A stretch of 64,000 nucleotides of DNA from assembly GCA_949130495.1 (NCBI GenBank), contig OX422219.1, positions 262,741,111 to 262,805,110 of the forward strand. Direction: 5' to 3'. Position 1 is the first letter of the stretch. Each line of letters starts with the position of its first letter. The notes beneath the pieces are model-generated. The model had not been told where the DNA came from, made no database searches, and worked only from the letters and a program-made list of their open reading frames with translations. Of this stretch, positions 48,788 to 60,830 are shown piece by piece. The DNA is from Sambucus nigra (lineage: Eukaryota; Streptophyta; Magnoliopsida; Dipsacales; Adoxaceae). A program made the position numbers and the translations under genes.

Positions 48788-50140
48788 GGAATAGAATTCT
48801 GAATGATATTAATGACATAATCTCGGTGGAGTTACTTGATTTCACAGTTGATCCAACTAGGTTTGTAGCCATTGATCAATTTATGATGCACAGTCCATGT
48901 GGCACTGTGAATCTTATTTCTCTATATATGATAAAAGAAGGTTGCTCAAAACACTTCCCTTTCCACTTCACCAATGAAACAACAATAGATGATAAACGAT
49001 TCCCAGTGTATAGGAGAAGATATGATTCAAAGTTTTATGAGAAAAATGGTGTCAAGCTTGATAATAGATTTGTCATACCACACAATCTTGACTTGATCCT
49101 AAAATACCAAGAACGTATTACAGTTGAAAGGTGTAATATATCAAGGTCTATAAAAAAAATGTTTTTAAGTACATTAGTGAGGGCACCGATAGAGAAACTA
49201 TGGTCTTAGAAAATAACAGTATACGTAACCAACAAGGTGGCTCAAACAAGTAAGGGAAATTGACGAGATACGTACATTTCTTGATTATCATTATCCCTCA
49301 GCCTAAGAAATGTGCTGGATAATTTTTGAGTTTTACATCTAATAAAGAAGTGTATGTGTTGAGCGTCTTACTTGGCATCTTCCGGATCAATGAGTTATCA
49401 CCTTTGGAGATTAATATAAACTAGATAATGTTGTTAACAGAATCGATGTCAACAAAACTATGCTCACTGAATGGATGAGAACTAATTCACTTCACAAAGA
49501 TGTAAAGGAGTAAACGTACGAAGATTTCCCCAAAAAATGGACATGGGAAGAAGAATACAAGGAATGGAAGAGGCATGAATCCAGACTATGTATTGGACGA
49601 TTTAATTATGCTCACCCAACTATAGGTGAGATGTTTTACCTTCGCATGTTATTTAACATTATAAAAGGAGTAAGAAACTTTGAAGAAATGAGAACCATCA
49701 AAGGAGTGACATACCCAATGTTTAAGGTAACACGATTATTCACTTGGGTTACTAGATTGAGACAAAAAGGTGCATGATGTGATACATCAAGCATTCTAAT
49801 GGTCCAAGGGGGCCCAATTAATGGATCTATTTGTTATCCTTCTTCTCTTATGTGAAGTCTCGAATCCTTTAGAACTTTGGGAAAAAATGGGAATTAATGT
49901 CCGATGACATTTTGTATCGACAAAGGAAGATCCTCAATTTTAATAATTTAACCCTTACATATGATCAAATTAAAAATTACACTCTATATGAAATTGACTA
50001 ACTATTGGTCAAGAGCAACAAGTCTCTTAAGGATTTGCCCCTTTTGCCAATCCAAAATCATACACTTATCCATGACTTGAATAATAGGTTGATCACAGAA
50101 AAGCTATCATATGATGTTGGCAATTAATGTGCGATCATGC
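48788..50140 (+). pseudogene. Helitron Rep domain, C-terminal part and linker
   Basis: From NDINDIISVELLDF the frame is open to 49209: FMMHSPCGTVN, CSKHFPFHF, FPVYRRRYDS, KNGVKLDNRFVIPHNLDL and ERCNISRSIKK. The Rep Tyr motif follows out of frame: after an A-run indel near 49151, KYISEGTDRE is read in another frame. Further on, broken by stops, come RTFLDYHYPSA, TMLTEWMRTNS, YEDFPKKWTWEEE, IGRFNYAHPTIGEMFYLRMLFN and KGVRNFEEMRTIKGV. LCEVSNPLELWEK marks the approach to the helicase. Confidence 0.82.
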
Positions 50141-51545
50141 AGATCTACATAAAGGAATGGATAATGATAGGAAGCCATTTATAATTACATGATTCGTTCA
50201 TGTATCGAAGAAAAAGGGGGGCTATTTTTTGTATACAATGCAAGTGGCATTGGGAAAAAAAATTATACAAAACAATTATTTCGAGATTAAGGTCAGGGGG
50301 AAAAGTTGTGCTTGCAGTTGCGTCGTTCAATATTACCTCACTATTATTACCAGGAGGAATAACGACACATTCATGGTTTGCAATTCCGATCAATTTTATA
50401 GAGAACTCAACATGTGAAATATGTCAAGGTACCCAACTAGAGGAGATAATAAAAAGGACAAATATGATCATTTAGGACGAGTCACCAAGAACCATCACCA
50501 TAGTTTTGAGGCCATTGATAAATCACTCTGAGATATTCTTCGATTTGATTATGCGTATTATAATGACAAAGTCTTTGGTGGCAAAACCGTTTTACTTAGT
50601 GGTGATTTTAGTCAAATACTTCTCGTTGTACCAAGAGGTAGTAGAGAGGATATTGTCAATTCCTCAATTAATAAGTCCCAGATTTAGGAGTTCTATCATG
50701 TGTGATTCTAATCAATTTAGCACTTCGATCCTCACCCTAGGAGATGGAGATTTGCCTACCTCCTTAATGGGAGATGAAAGCGAACCACATTGGATCGACA
50801 TACCTTATTATATGCTCATCCCATTAACTGATGATCAGTATATTTCAATCAATATATCCAGACTTATGACACATCTATAGCAATATTGTGTATTTAACTT
50901 TTAGACGGATTCTTACATCAACAAATGACACAGTGGATTAATCAATTCTTACATTATGGAAATGATTCCCGTAGAGAAAAAACATATCGCATCTCCAATT
51001 TTCTTTGCAAAGCTACCAAGAATTTTGCAGATCAAAACATTCTCTTCCCGATTGAGTTTCTTAACATACTTACATTCTCGGGGCTCCCAAACCATCAATT
51101 GGACTTGAAAATTGGAATTTTGATCATTTTATTACGAAATCTAAATCAAGGTGTAGAACTTTACAACGAAATAAGATTCATAATCACTATACTTACTCCA
51201 TTACTTATTGAAGGTAAAATCATTACTAGGTTAAACATTGGCGGAAAGGTGTTTATTCCCAGGATCATAATGTCTACTAGGAAACCAAAATGGCCTTTCA
51301 TTTTGAAACATTTCCAACTCCATGTACGACCATCATTCTGCATGACAATTAACAAGAGCCAAAGACAAACTCTATAAAACGTTGGAGTATACTTATCGCA
51401 CTCAATATTTAGCCATGGTAAACTTTACGTTGCAGCATCTCGAGTTACCTCACATTCTGGCTTGAAATTTAAAATAATTTTAAATGACTCGGATCAAAAC
51501 AACAAGATAAAAAATGTTGTGTACAAAGAAGTCTTAGATTAATTT
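50141..51545 (+). pseudogene. Helitron PIF1-type helicase domain
   Basis: The P-loop region is degenerate but placeable (ASGIGK at about 50240) and is followed by LYKTIISRLRSGGKVVLAVAS, SLLLPGG and ENSTCEICQGTQL. In shifted frames come VFGGKTVLLSGDFSQIL (SF1 helicase motif with GDF.Q) and VPRGSREDIVN. The C-terminal helicase part is HWIDIPYYMLIP, NQDILFP-like, FSGLPNHQLDLKIG, LLRNLNQGVELYN, KVFIPRI, MTINKSQRQTL (the MTINKSQGQT motif, Gly to Arg) and, after a stop, FSHGKLYVAASRVTS. It ends KNVVYKEVLD at about 51540. Confidence 0.88.
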
Positions 51546-51665
51546 CATAAAAGTATGTTATATTAAGTTTAAACATGAACATTACATATACATATTTCAG
51601 TTGTATACTTAATTCTTAACCAAACTGATACTTACTTTAATCACAGGTCAACCCTAAAATAAATC

Positions 51666-52160
51666 ATGAGCAAGGTGACATTACTTAAGGACCTTCAACA
51701 CGAAGGGATTGATTGGACCATTCAGCTGTGGGTTTCATAAAAATGGATGACTCACAACAACAAAGAAAATAATGAAGTCATGACTACTCATATGATACTA
51801 CTTGATGAAATTATATTCACTTCATATATCTCTCGATTGTGAAAAAATTTCTCCATATCTCCAACATTTCACTTACACACATTAGTTTGCTTTCTACGGG
51901 ACATGCTTGCATAAGGAAGAAATTAATAGACCAAATTGAAATGTTGATGGATGAGGGGGAAATGTACATAATATCGAGATTCATAATGGTAGATAATAAG
52001 CCTACCTACAAGGTAGTCACTCACAAATACATAACATGCTTCTTACCCAACACATCCGTCAAATCTATTTCATGGAATTTCCCAAACATTAGTCGCCATC
52101 GCATTGAATTCCTCGATTTCAACCATATCTCATCAAGCGGACAACAAGAAACTATCTGGT
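51666..52160 (+). pseudogene. RPA1-like OB-fold protein, 5' part
   Basis: It opens MSKVTLLKDLQHEGIDWTIQLWVS. A frameshift leads to the open frame 51839-52162: RKKLIDQIEMLMDEGEMYIIS, a VDNKPTYKVVTHKY strand, then RHRIEFLDFNHI. This is the first OB-fold (DNA-binding domain A) of the large RPA subunit as found in plant Helitron-associated RPA genes. Such proteins coat single-stranded DNA; in Helitrons they are thought to help rolling-circle transposition. It starts 120 bp after the helicase on the same strand. The rest is on the far side of the gypsy insertion. Confidence 0.8.
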
Positions 52161-52273
52161 AAGAATTTCATACTATTAAACATCACTTAGAAACAAGATC
52201 ATGAGAAATTTATAGTGATATCTTTTATAACTTTTTGAAACGTAGTAGGAATTTTGATCACCATGAGCGAGGG

Positions 52274-52278
52274 GAAGT
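52274..52278. repeat. Target-site duplication GAAGT, left
   Basis: GAAGT precedes the left LTR and is repeated at 59439-59443 after the right LTR. Confidence 0.9.
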
Positions 52279-54004
52279 TGTAATACCCTGTGACTTTGGG
52301 ACTGAGAAATTTAAATTTTCAGGAGATATAAAATTTATTTAAATTGGAGAATTTTAAAATTTGGAAATAGAGGTTCAAAAATTGAGGACGTTATAATGTA
52401 TGTCGGATGATGATTTTGAGTGCTCCATTGATTCCGGATAGGTCGATATAGTCAAACTGACTGTCCTTGGGTTTTATTTTGGGTCCAGAATATTTTTAAG
52501 TTAATTTGACTCGAATTGGAGTAAACGAGTCATTTAAATTAAAGTGTGTATTATAACTTAAGTTGGGTGTTTTGGGAAATTACGCTTATAAATCCTTTGG
52601 GAGACTAAAATCTCATTCTTGATATTTTGAGAGAGAGAGAGTGAAAAGCCCTAGAAAAAGAGAAAGAAAGAGAGAAAGAAGAAGAAGAAAGTAAGATAAA
52701 GAGAGCAGAAAGCTTGGAGATTTTCGGCCCGTACGCGATTTCGGGGATGATTTAACCTCTACAATTCTGAGGCAAGTGTTTAATCTTGCTAAATATTTCA
52801 TTCGGGTATTTCATTTCATAATATGTGGATAAAATAATTGGATTTTTGGGTTATATGTTAAAACCTACATTTTTGGGACTAAAAACTTGAATTTGATGTT
52901 TATATATGGGATTGATGGCATTTAAGTTGATGAGATGAGATGTAGGTTGGGTTTTGATGTGACGAATATGATTGAGTTAAAGGTAGAGGGTTGGATGATA
53001 ATATTTTGGGTGTTTGGAGAGTTGGGTTTTGTTCAAAAATGGAAAATGGCCAAGATAGCTGGTATGGTCGGTCGACTGCGCCTAGATGACCGATCGATCG
53101 CGCCTCAAGGGAAAAGTCTACTGCATTCTTCGTAGGGAAAAATTTAGACCCACGGTCGACCGGGGGTCTGGGACTGGTCGACCGCTCCCCTACTTTTAGC
53201 ACAATAATGAGATTTTATATTACCACTTTTCTTTTGGGTTTTCATTTTAGGAGCCTTCCTATTGGACTTATTATGGAGGGTTATGATATAAAATTAAGGA
53301 ATTGGTGCCTTAGGGTAATTAGGGGCATTCGTACCTATGTTAGAAATGGATTACGAGTGTGTGATACCTCTTTTAGTAAGGAACGATTGTGGGATTGAAA
53401 GATAGGCGAATTATATGGACATAATTTTGGTGGGCTATCGTGAGCTAGATGTAAGTCGTCAAAATAGTCCCTTTTTACTAATGTGCTTTTGGAGTCAAGT
53501 GGGATCACGGTAGATATTCTAGTACATTACTGATTAATAATGTAGTAGTTGGGAGCTGTAGTAGTTGCAGACTGTTGCGGGATTTAGATTATAGTCTCTT
53601 TCTATTCCTTTAAAATTCTAAATAGGATTCATGTTGTGTATCGGGTTTATACCCAAGAGTTATGTGTAGCATTTTATATTTCTTTCGTATGGATGGGTTA
53701 TTGTCTGTGACATGACAACTTATTCGGGTATATTTTTGTATGTACTTATGATGTATGGAGAGTATGTTCTTTCTTCATGTCAAGCATGTATATTCTTAAT
53801 TCATGTAAATAGTCATTCTCATTGTTGGTTTGAATTCCGTTGTATGTTTTTATTTAAATTTTGGCATCCGCTTTTATAATTTTGGGTAATTAGCCTTATC
53901 TATTTTAGTATGGTCTATTGATTCTAAGAATGAGCCACCTGAGATTCTAGATTTAATGTAGTATAGGGATGGTCACCCGTTATTATTTTAAGCGGGGTGT
54001 CACA
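52279..54004 (+). repeat. 5' LTR of the second gypsy element (1726 bp, deleted)
   Basis: It is colinear with the right LTR up to about 53545 (TACTGATTAATAA), then jumps to sequence that matches the right LTR only from about 58985 onward. So about 2.1 kb are missing. TATAAAT at 52587-52593 is a plausible TATA box, followed by a GA-rich leader (52627-52710). Confidence 0.9.
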
Positions 54005-55657
54005 GATTGTATCAGAGCAGCAGGTTCTAGTGTCATTAGGATCTATGCAGTTTTTCTGTGTTCGTTTGTAAGCATTCTTGATGTAGAGCCCTACTATTAG
54101 GATTGTCGTGTTCACTACGTCTATTTCCTTCTGCGAGGTGTACTCACTTGAACGACGTTCTGACGCAGTTGCTCTCGTCTCAGACGTCGCCAATAATAAG
54201 TCGTCCAAGAAGGGGGAAAGATGAGAGATGCAACACCCATAATAGATTTTGGGTACACTTTGACTGGAGTTATTTTCTTTTCATGACTCCGACGGAGATA
54301 AGGAGAGATTTCTAGTGGTGATTCAAGGTGATCTGACGGCGGCTAAGTAAAAAGGAGATTTGATTTGAATGGTGAATTCTGTGATCGATAAGGTAAGTGC
54401 TGAGGATAAGCGAATAGTGAAGCCCGTGGGAGGTTTAGATTGAGAAACTCGTCGACATTTGTTAGGAAACTTGGTGTTGGTGTCTCTTACCGGTGAAAGG
54501 TATGTGGATTTGTCCCATTTTCAGGATTATCGTCTCCATTTAAGAAGGAAGTCAGAAAATTTGAGAATTGGATCCATTAAGTAGGACTGAAGGAGTTGTC
54601 AGGGGTCACAATAGCGCTTTATCCTTCAGGATGATTAAGAAGGATTTTAGGGAAAATGTCTCTCTTGTAGAGAAATAGGCTTTAGGAAGAAAGATTGTCC
54701 TAGAAGAAGTAGAGGACTATGAACAAGGATTCATGGATGAAGGGAAACCATTAAATTGTGGACGGATAGGGTGGAATACCTTTCTTTGGGTTTAGGTCAT
54801 GCTTTATGTAGTATTGGGAACGTTTCATGTAAAGTATAACGAGTGGTTAGCTGCTATAACCATAGGGTATAAAATTTCCTTTGAGGAAAGAGTGAGAAAG
54901 TGTGGTCCTTGTATGGCATCTTTTGTGATAATAGATTGTCTCGCGATGAGCTAGTAGAGAGTTATGCCATTGATTTTCGGAAGTGCAGACTGTTAAGGTT
55001 TGTTGAGTAGTGGTTATAATGTTATTGTTTTATAGATAGGCTAGAGCATGTAATTGTAGTGTTCTAATAAGGGAAGGACTTACTTTGCGGCAATACTTTA
55101 GTGTGATATCAAGGATTTGTATAACTGAGGAGGTTCAGAGTTTAGCAGATTCATTGTTGAGCCGGGAATTTATCTCATGGTTGTGCTAGTTATGAGAACT
55201 AGGTATTGGTGGGAGTATTGTATTTGTTAAGGCGTTATGTCAAGAACATAAGGTGTTTGTTTGGCGTGTCAAAAGACATGGAATTATTTTATATTATATT
55301 GTTATATAGGCCTTTGGGCCATATCTATGATTCGAAAACCTTTTATAAAACCTTAACCCTAGTTCAACTGATATCAATCCCCGATATATCTACACAGTAG
55401 TGTATTGGGAGGGTTCCTTGTTTGGATTTCTTTGGTGGGACCTCCCCCGCATTAAAGTATCGAATGTCAGGAATTGAAAAGAGTTCAAGCATTGGAAATT
55501 TCAAACTTCTGGGTGTATGGGCGCCCTAGGTAGCTACTTTGATTTTTTTTAAAGTCTATATGCCTTGATGTGAGAAGTGATAAAGATAGGTGTAGTCATC
55601 TTGAGGGTAGATGTAAAGACTAGATGAGATTCAAAGTCCTAGGCATAACTTAAATTT
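54005..55657 (+). other. Internal region of the second gypsy element
   Basis: PBS-like TTGTATCAGAGC is at 54007-54018. Beyond it no frame longer than about 70 codons shows a known retroelement motif. A segment at about 55395-55450 (AGTGTATTGGGAGGGTTCC...) resembles one inside the right LTR at about 58349-58405. Otherwise I recognise nothing here. Confidence 0.6.
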
Positions 55658-58600
55658 GGCAATACCCCGTGACTTTGGTACTGAGAAATTTAAATTTTGG
55701 GGAGAAATAAAATTTAATTAAATTAGAGAATTTTAAAATTTGGAAATAGAGGTCCAAAAATTGAGGACGTTATAAAGTATACCGGATGATGATTCTGAGT
55801 GCGCCATTGATGCTGGATAGGTCAAGATAGTCGAAATGATTGTCATTGGATTTTATTTCGGGTCGGGAATATTTTTAAGTTAGTTTGACTCGAATTAGAG
55901 TAAATAAGTCATTTAAAGTGTGTATTATAACTTAAGTTGGGTGTTTTGGGAGATTAAAATCTCATTCTTGAGAATTCGAGAGAGAGAGAAGCCCTAGAAA
56001 AAGAGAAAAAGAATAAGAAAACAAGAGAAAGAGAGGAGAAAGATTGGAGATTTTTGGCCCGTACGCGATTTTGGGGATGATTCAACCTCTACAATTCTGA
56101 GGCAAGTGTTTAATCTTGCTAAATGTTTCCTTTGTGTATTTCATTTCATAATTTGTGGATAAAAGAATTGGATTTTTGGGTTATATGTTAAAACCTAGAT
56201 TTTTGGGACTAAAAACTTGAATTTGATGTTTATATATGGGATTGATGGCATTTAAGTTGATGAGATGAGATGTAGGTTGGGTTTTGATGTGAGTAATATG
56301 ATTGAGTTAAAGGTTGAGGGTTGGATGATAATATTTTGGATGTTTGGAGAGTTGGATTTTATTCAAAATTGGAAAATGGCCAAGATATCTAGTATGGCCG
56401 GTCGACTGCGCCCAGGGGACCGGTCGACCGTGCCTCAAGTGAAAAGCCCACTGCATTCTTCGTAGGGAAAAATTTAGATCCGCGGTCGATCGGTCCCCTA
56501 TTTTTAGCCCAATAATGGGATTTTCTTTTACCCCTTTTATTTTGGGCTTTCTTTTTAGGAGCCTTATTATTGGACTTATTATGGAGGGTTGTGATATAAA
56601 ATTAAGGGATTGGTTCCTTAGGGTGATTAGGGGCATTCGGACCTATGTTAGAAATGGATTACGAGTGTGTGATACCTCTTTTAGTAAGGAAACGATTGTG
56701 GTATTGAAAGATAGGCGGATTATATGGACATAATTTTGGTCAGTTATTGTGAGTTAGTTGTAAGTTGTCGAAATAGTCCCTTTTTACTAATGTGCTTTTG
56801 GAGCCCAGTGGGATCACGGTAGATATTCTAGTACATTACTGATTAATAAAGTTGGGTGTATGTACTTATAACTGAGATAGTTATGATACATTTATGGGTA
56901 ATTAAAGACAGGTGTTCCAAGGTATTATGGGGTTCTAATTGAATAAGGATGTAGCTCGTAGGTTACCGACTATTAGGTTGTGTTTATACTTATAGCCGGA
57001 ATGATAATCGTATACTGGTATGCATCTGGTTGTAGATGGTATGGGTATGATGATGGATATGTACGTTCGATGTTAAGGGTTCATAGGAGCAGTGAACAGT
57101 AGGCAAAATTATGAACGATTGAATCGTACTATCAACTATAATAGGTCGTGTTCTAAACCTAGTTGGGAAGTTACTATATATTTATGTGGGAGTAACAATG
57201 CAGATTCCAATATGTGAGGGTATTATAAAATGAATTTAAGATTACGCTTGAGGCCTACAGACTATTAGTTAAGTGTATACCAATAGTCGAAATTATTACT
57301 AGATATATCGATGTGCTTTCAGATATAGATGGGATGTGCAGTGATTGTCACATACATTAAACTTTGGGTTAATAGTCTTAATGTTGGATATATTGGAAGA
57401 CTATTCATATCATAGGGGGAATAGATGAATATGCTTCAGGTGAGGGATCATATTTATATAATGAATTAAGTTAATACGCTTGGAATGGCGGCTAATATAT
57501 TGAGGATTATGTATACTTATAGCCGAGTTTATAAATTGCATACATACGAACGAGAGATGGTATGTATTTATGTATATATATATATATGTCTGTACTTATG
57601 GTATGAATATCTATATTGTGTGTGACGGTTTGATTATATGATGTGATCATAGGGATGTATATATATAGTGTGAATGACATATATACTTATGGTGTGAAGC
57701 ATACCCGGCACATGCTATCATGGGAAGTTGCGCGATGAGGGTGAGCCCCTATCTTGAGGACTAGTCCCCATGTCATAGTCGTCCATTATTATTTGTGTGA
57801 TTTTATATTTTTATGGGGTGAGAAGTCTTAGGTATGAGTCGTTCTCACTTGTCGGTAAGGAACTATGATCGCTTCCCATACGTTATGATTGATTTTGTCA
57901 ACATGGCGGTGTGATAATAGTCCGATAGGTGGTGACCCTGGGAGAAAGTGAGTAATTCCTGGAAGATGATAGCATGGTACAGTATTTTGGTATCCTATAA
58001 CCGTTTATGTTATGTGTATTGCAAAGTGTACATTATGTGTGTTATGTATACGTGGTTATAGGAATGAGTTATTGTATATATATATTTAGAGTAAATATAT
58101 ATTTGTCTATCCTATAAGTGAAGAGGATATGGAGTTTATATGGTGTACATCTGGTGTGATTTCGATGTACTAATTTATCAGGGTCGAAGGATCGTACTAA
58201 GAGACAATTGCGGTTATAACGACCCCCAAGGAGTTATATATAGATTAAAATTATGTTCATACTTATAGTACTCAATAATTAAGTAGTTGCAGTAATATAA
58301 TTTATGTAGAAGACATGATCGATCCGTATGATCAACATTGTCAAGTAGTAGTGTATAGGGGGGTTCCTTGTTTGGATTTCATTGTGCGAGACGCCCCACC
58401 CATGAAACACAGTGCAATGTTGAGAGTGGAGAGAAGTTTTGTCCTTTGTACTTGTAGGTAGATTATTTAGAGAATAAACTCTTATATTGAAGCTTAATGT
58501 TAATGTGGGACGTATTACGACTTATAACTGGTTTAAGTAAATAATTGGAACCACTAGAGCCTAGTAAGACATATATGTGTATATATATTTTGGTGGGATT

Positions 58601-58880
58601 ATGAATGGAAAGGATTCTTGGGTTATGTTAGGATGGCAGGTCATGCGGGTATGGGTCGTGCCTATTGTAAGGTAGGTTGTCCTTATATGGGTGGAGTAAC
58701 TTAATTAAGGTTCCAGGACAAGCCTAGGTGCGCACTGTAGATGAGAGGCGAGTTTGGGGGTTTCACTAGAGTGAGACTCCACTGAAATTATGAAATAGTG
58801 CATTTATATTTATTATGCACAGTTAACAAACTAGCTAAACATTTTTACACCTCCGACTCTAACCCATTTATATTTCTCTT

Positions 58881-58929
<49 letters not shown>

Positions 58930-59438
58930 ACTGTTTACTACAGGTGTCCCACCGCATGGATACTGAATGCTTTTCATTCTAGAGTCTTGGGAGGTGTAGC
59001 AGTTGCGGATTGTTACGGGATTTAGATTGTAGTCGCTTTCTATTCCTTTGAAATTATAGATAGGATTCATGTTGTGTATCGGGTTTATACCCAAGAGTTA
59101 TGTGTAGAATTTTATATTTCTTCCGTATGGATGTTGTACTGTCTGTGACCCCCTTATTCAGGTATATTTTTGTATGTACTTATAATGTATAGAGAGTATG
59201 TTCTTTTATCATGTCGAGCATGTATATTCTTAATTCGTGTAAATAGTCATTCTCATTGTTGGTTTGAAATCAATTGTATGTTTTTATTTAAATTTTGGCA
59301 TCCTCTTTTATAGTTTCGGGTAGTTAGCCTTATCTATTTTAGTATGGTCTGTTGATGCTAAGAATGAGCCAACCGAGATTCCTGATTTAAGGTAGTATAG
59401 GGTTGGCCACCCTGTATTATTTTAAGCGGGGTGTCACA
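55658..59438 (+). repeat. 3' LTR of the second gypsy element (about 3780 bp)
   Basis: This copy appears full length. Its first 1.2 kb and last 0.45 kb match the left LTR; the middle (about 56850-58985) is present only here. Relative to the left LTR it has lost about 25 bp carrying the TATA box near 55945. It contains a TA microsatellite at 58884-58925. Confidence 0.88.
58884..58925. repeat. TA microsatellite
   Basis: About twenty TA units inside the right LTR of the second gypsy element; this part is absent from the left LTR. Confidence 0.9.
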
Positions 59439-59443
59439 GAAGT
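59439..59443. repeat. Target-site duplication GAAGT, right
   Basis: The partner of 52274-52278. Confidence 0.9.
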
Positions 59444-59559
59444 GTAATAAAAAAGAGTGTTATTCAGGTAAAATACCTGAGGTAGACTGTTATTACATAT
59501 CTTAGTACCTTCTTATAATTCACTTTATAAATACATATATATAATTTGTTATACAAATA

Positions 59560-60830
59560 CAGTGAGGCCAAACTACAAATAACACCGTGGGGAAATAATG
59601 CTCTTGATTTGGATGAAGATAGTTTAAGACCCATATCACCACCGATCATCATAGTTGTCTCATCCACAATGGTTAAGTTATTCCAAGCTAATCTCCCCGC
59701 CTTTATATAGATTTTTCCTTATAATTACCTCGGATTTTAATTTATGCAGTCTGTCCACTAGCTCCCTTCCATACATGCATCATACTTTGAAACTATTAAT
59801 TACCAAATACATTTCCAAATATTTTCTACTATCCTCTTTGGAAGGTAATTACTCCCCTTCCACTACAAATGCAAGAACAATTTACGTCAATCCAGACATA
59901 CCAAAAGTTACATCATTGAAGGACAGGTAATGCAATATAAACTTCTTATTAACTCTTTTAATTATGAATATACCCAATGCACTATTGGAAAGTTTAATAT
60001 TTTGTATAGTCATTCAATAAAATCTATCGAGATCAATCAAATGGTGGCAACAATAGAACACGAGGCCGAATTAAATTAATCAAAGAAATATTATCAAATA
60101 CATGAAGTGAAAAATTGGAGGTATTTAAATTTACATATTTCTTCCAAGACATTGATTCTTTATTCAATTCTCCTCTTATAACATAAAAGTAACATTCATT
60201 CTAAATATAGCCTATGTTCGTTTCATCCAAATAGAAGACAATCGATGTGGATACACAATATGGTTGTTTCCATTTATCATACACCGAGTGTAATAGAAAG
60301 TGTAACCCGCTATCTACAACCTTTTGGTGAGACCATTACAACATTGGTCCAAAATTCCCTAAATTAAGGTAAAAAGTACTATTTCCTAACATTTATCAAC
60401 AACGACCCATAAATTAAATAAATTTCTTCTCTCGATGGTATCGCTTGAGTGTAAAAGTTGAGGACACAACAGGGACAACAAATTTTGTCATTTTTTATAA
60501 GGAAGCAGAGTAGATCCTTCATATCCCTGTAATGCAGCTATGCAGCTTAGTTGAAAGCGTATTAACTTATATAAACTTCCATATCCTTTCAATATATATC
60601 ATTATATAATTTAATCATTCCATTCTATTATAGGAAGCAGATAGTACCAAGATACCTACACTGCTGAATAATACATTGAGGAAGATACCACTTCATCATC
60701 AATCTTGATAATTACAATTTCAAGAATGGATCCCATACCTACACAATGACCAAAATCACCGACGAAGAGATGTTCCTCACTCACCATCCACCTAACATAA
60801 CTCAATTACAGGTAAATACATTTATTTTTG
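59560..60830 (+). pseudogene. RPA1-like OB-fold protein, 3' part
   Basis: The plus strand resumes RPA homology after the gypsy insertion. TPWGNNALDLDEDSLRPISPPIIIVVSSTMVKLFQANL (from about 59575, with gaps) corresponds to the second OB-fold. After an intron-like stretch, NARTIYVNPDIPKVTSLKDR ends near 59930. Further on, RYRLSVKVEDTTGTTNFVIF (about 60445-60500) is the typical start of the C-terminal OB-fold, and NYNFKNGSHTYTMTKITDEEMF (about 60710-60775) is its later part. Stops and AT-rich gaps interrupt it; some gaps may be introns. It completes the gene begun at 51666. Confidence 0.75.

Larger units (their letters stand above)
52279..59438 (+). mobile_element. Gypsy-type LTR element without recognised coding capacity, inserted in the RPA gene
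   Basis: LTRs at 52279-54004 and about 55658-59438 start TGTAATACCC (GGCAATACCCC in the right one) and end GGGGTGTCACA. The target duplication is GAAGT. The PBS at 54007-54018 reads TTGTATCAGAGC, one mismatch from the initiator-Met site, which sets plus orientation. The 1.65-kb internal region has no recognisable GAG or POL and no clear polypurine tract at its end. This looks like a non-autonomous (LARD-like) derivative of the chromovirus-type elements nearby, or one whose coding part was deleted. Confidence 0.85.
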
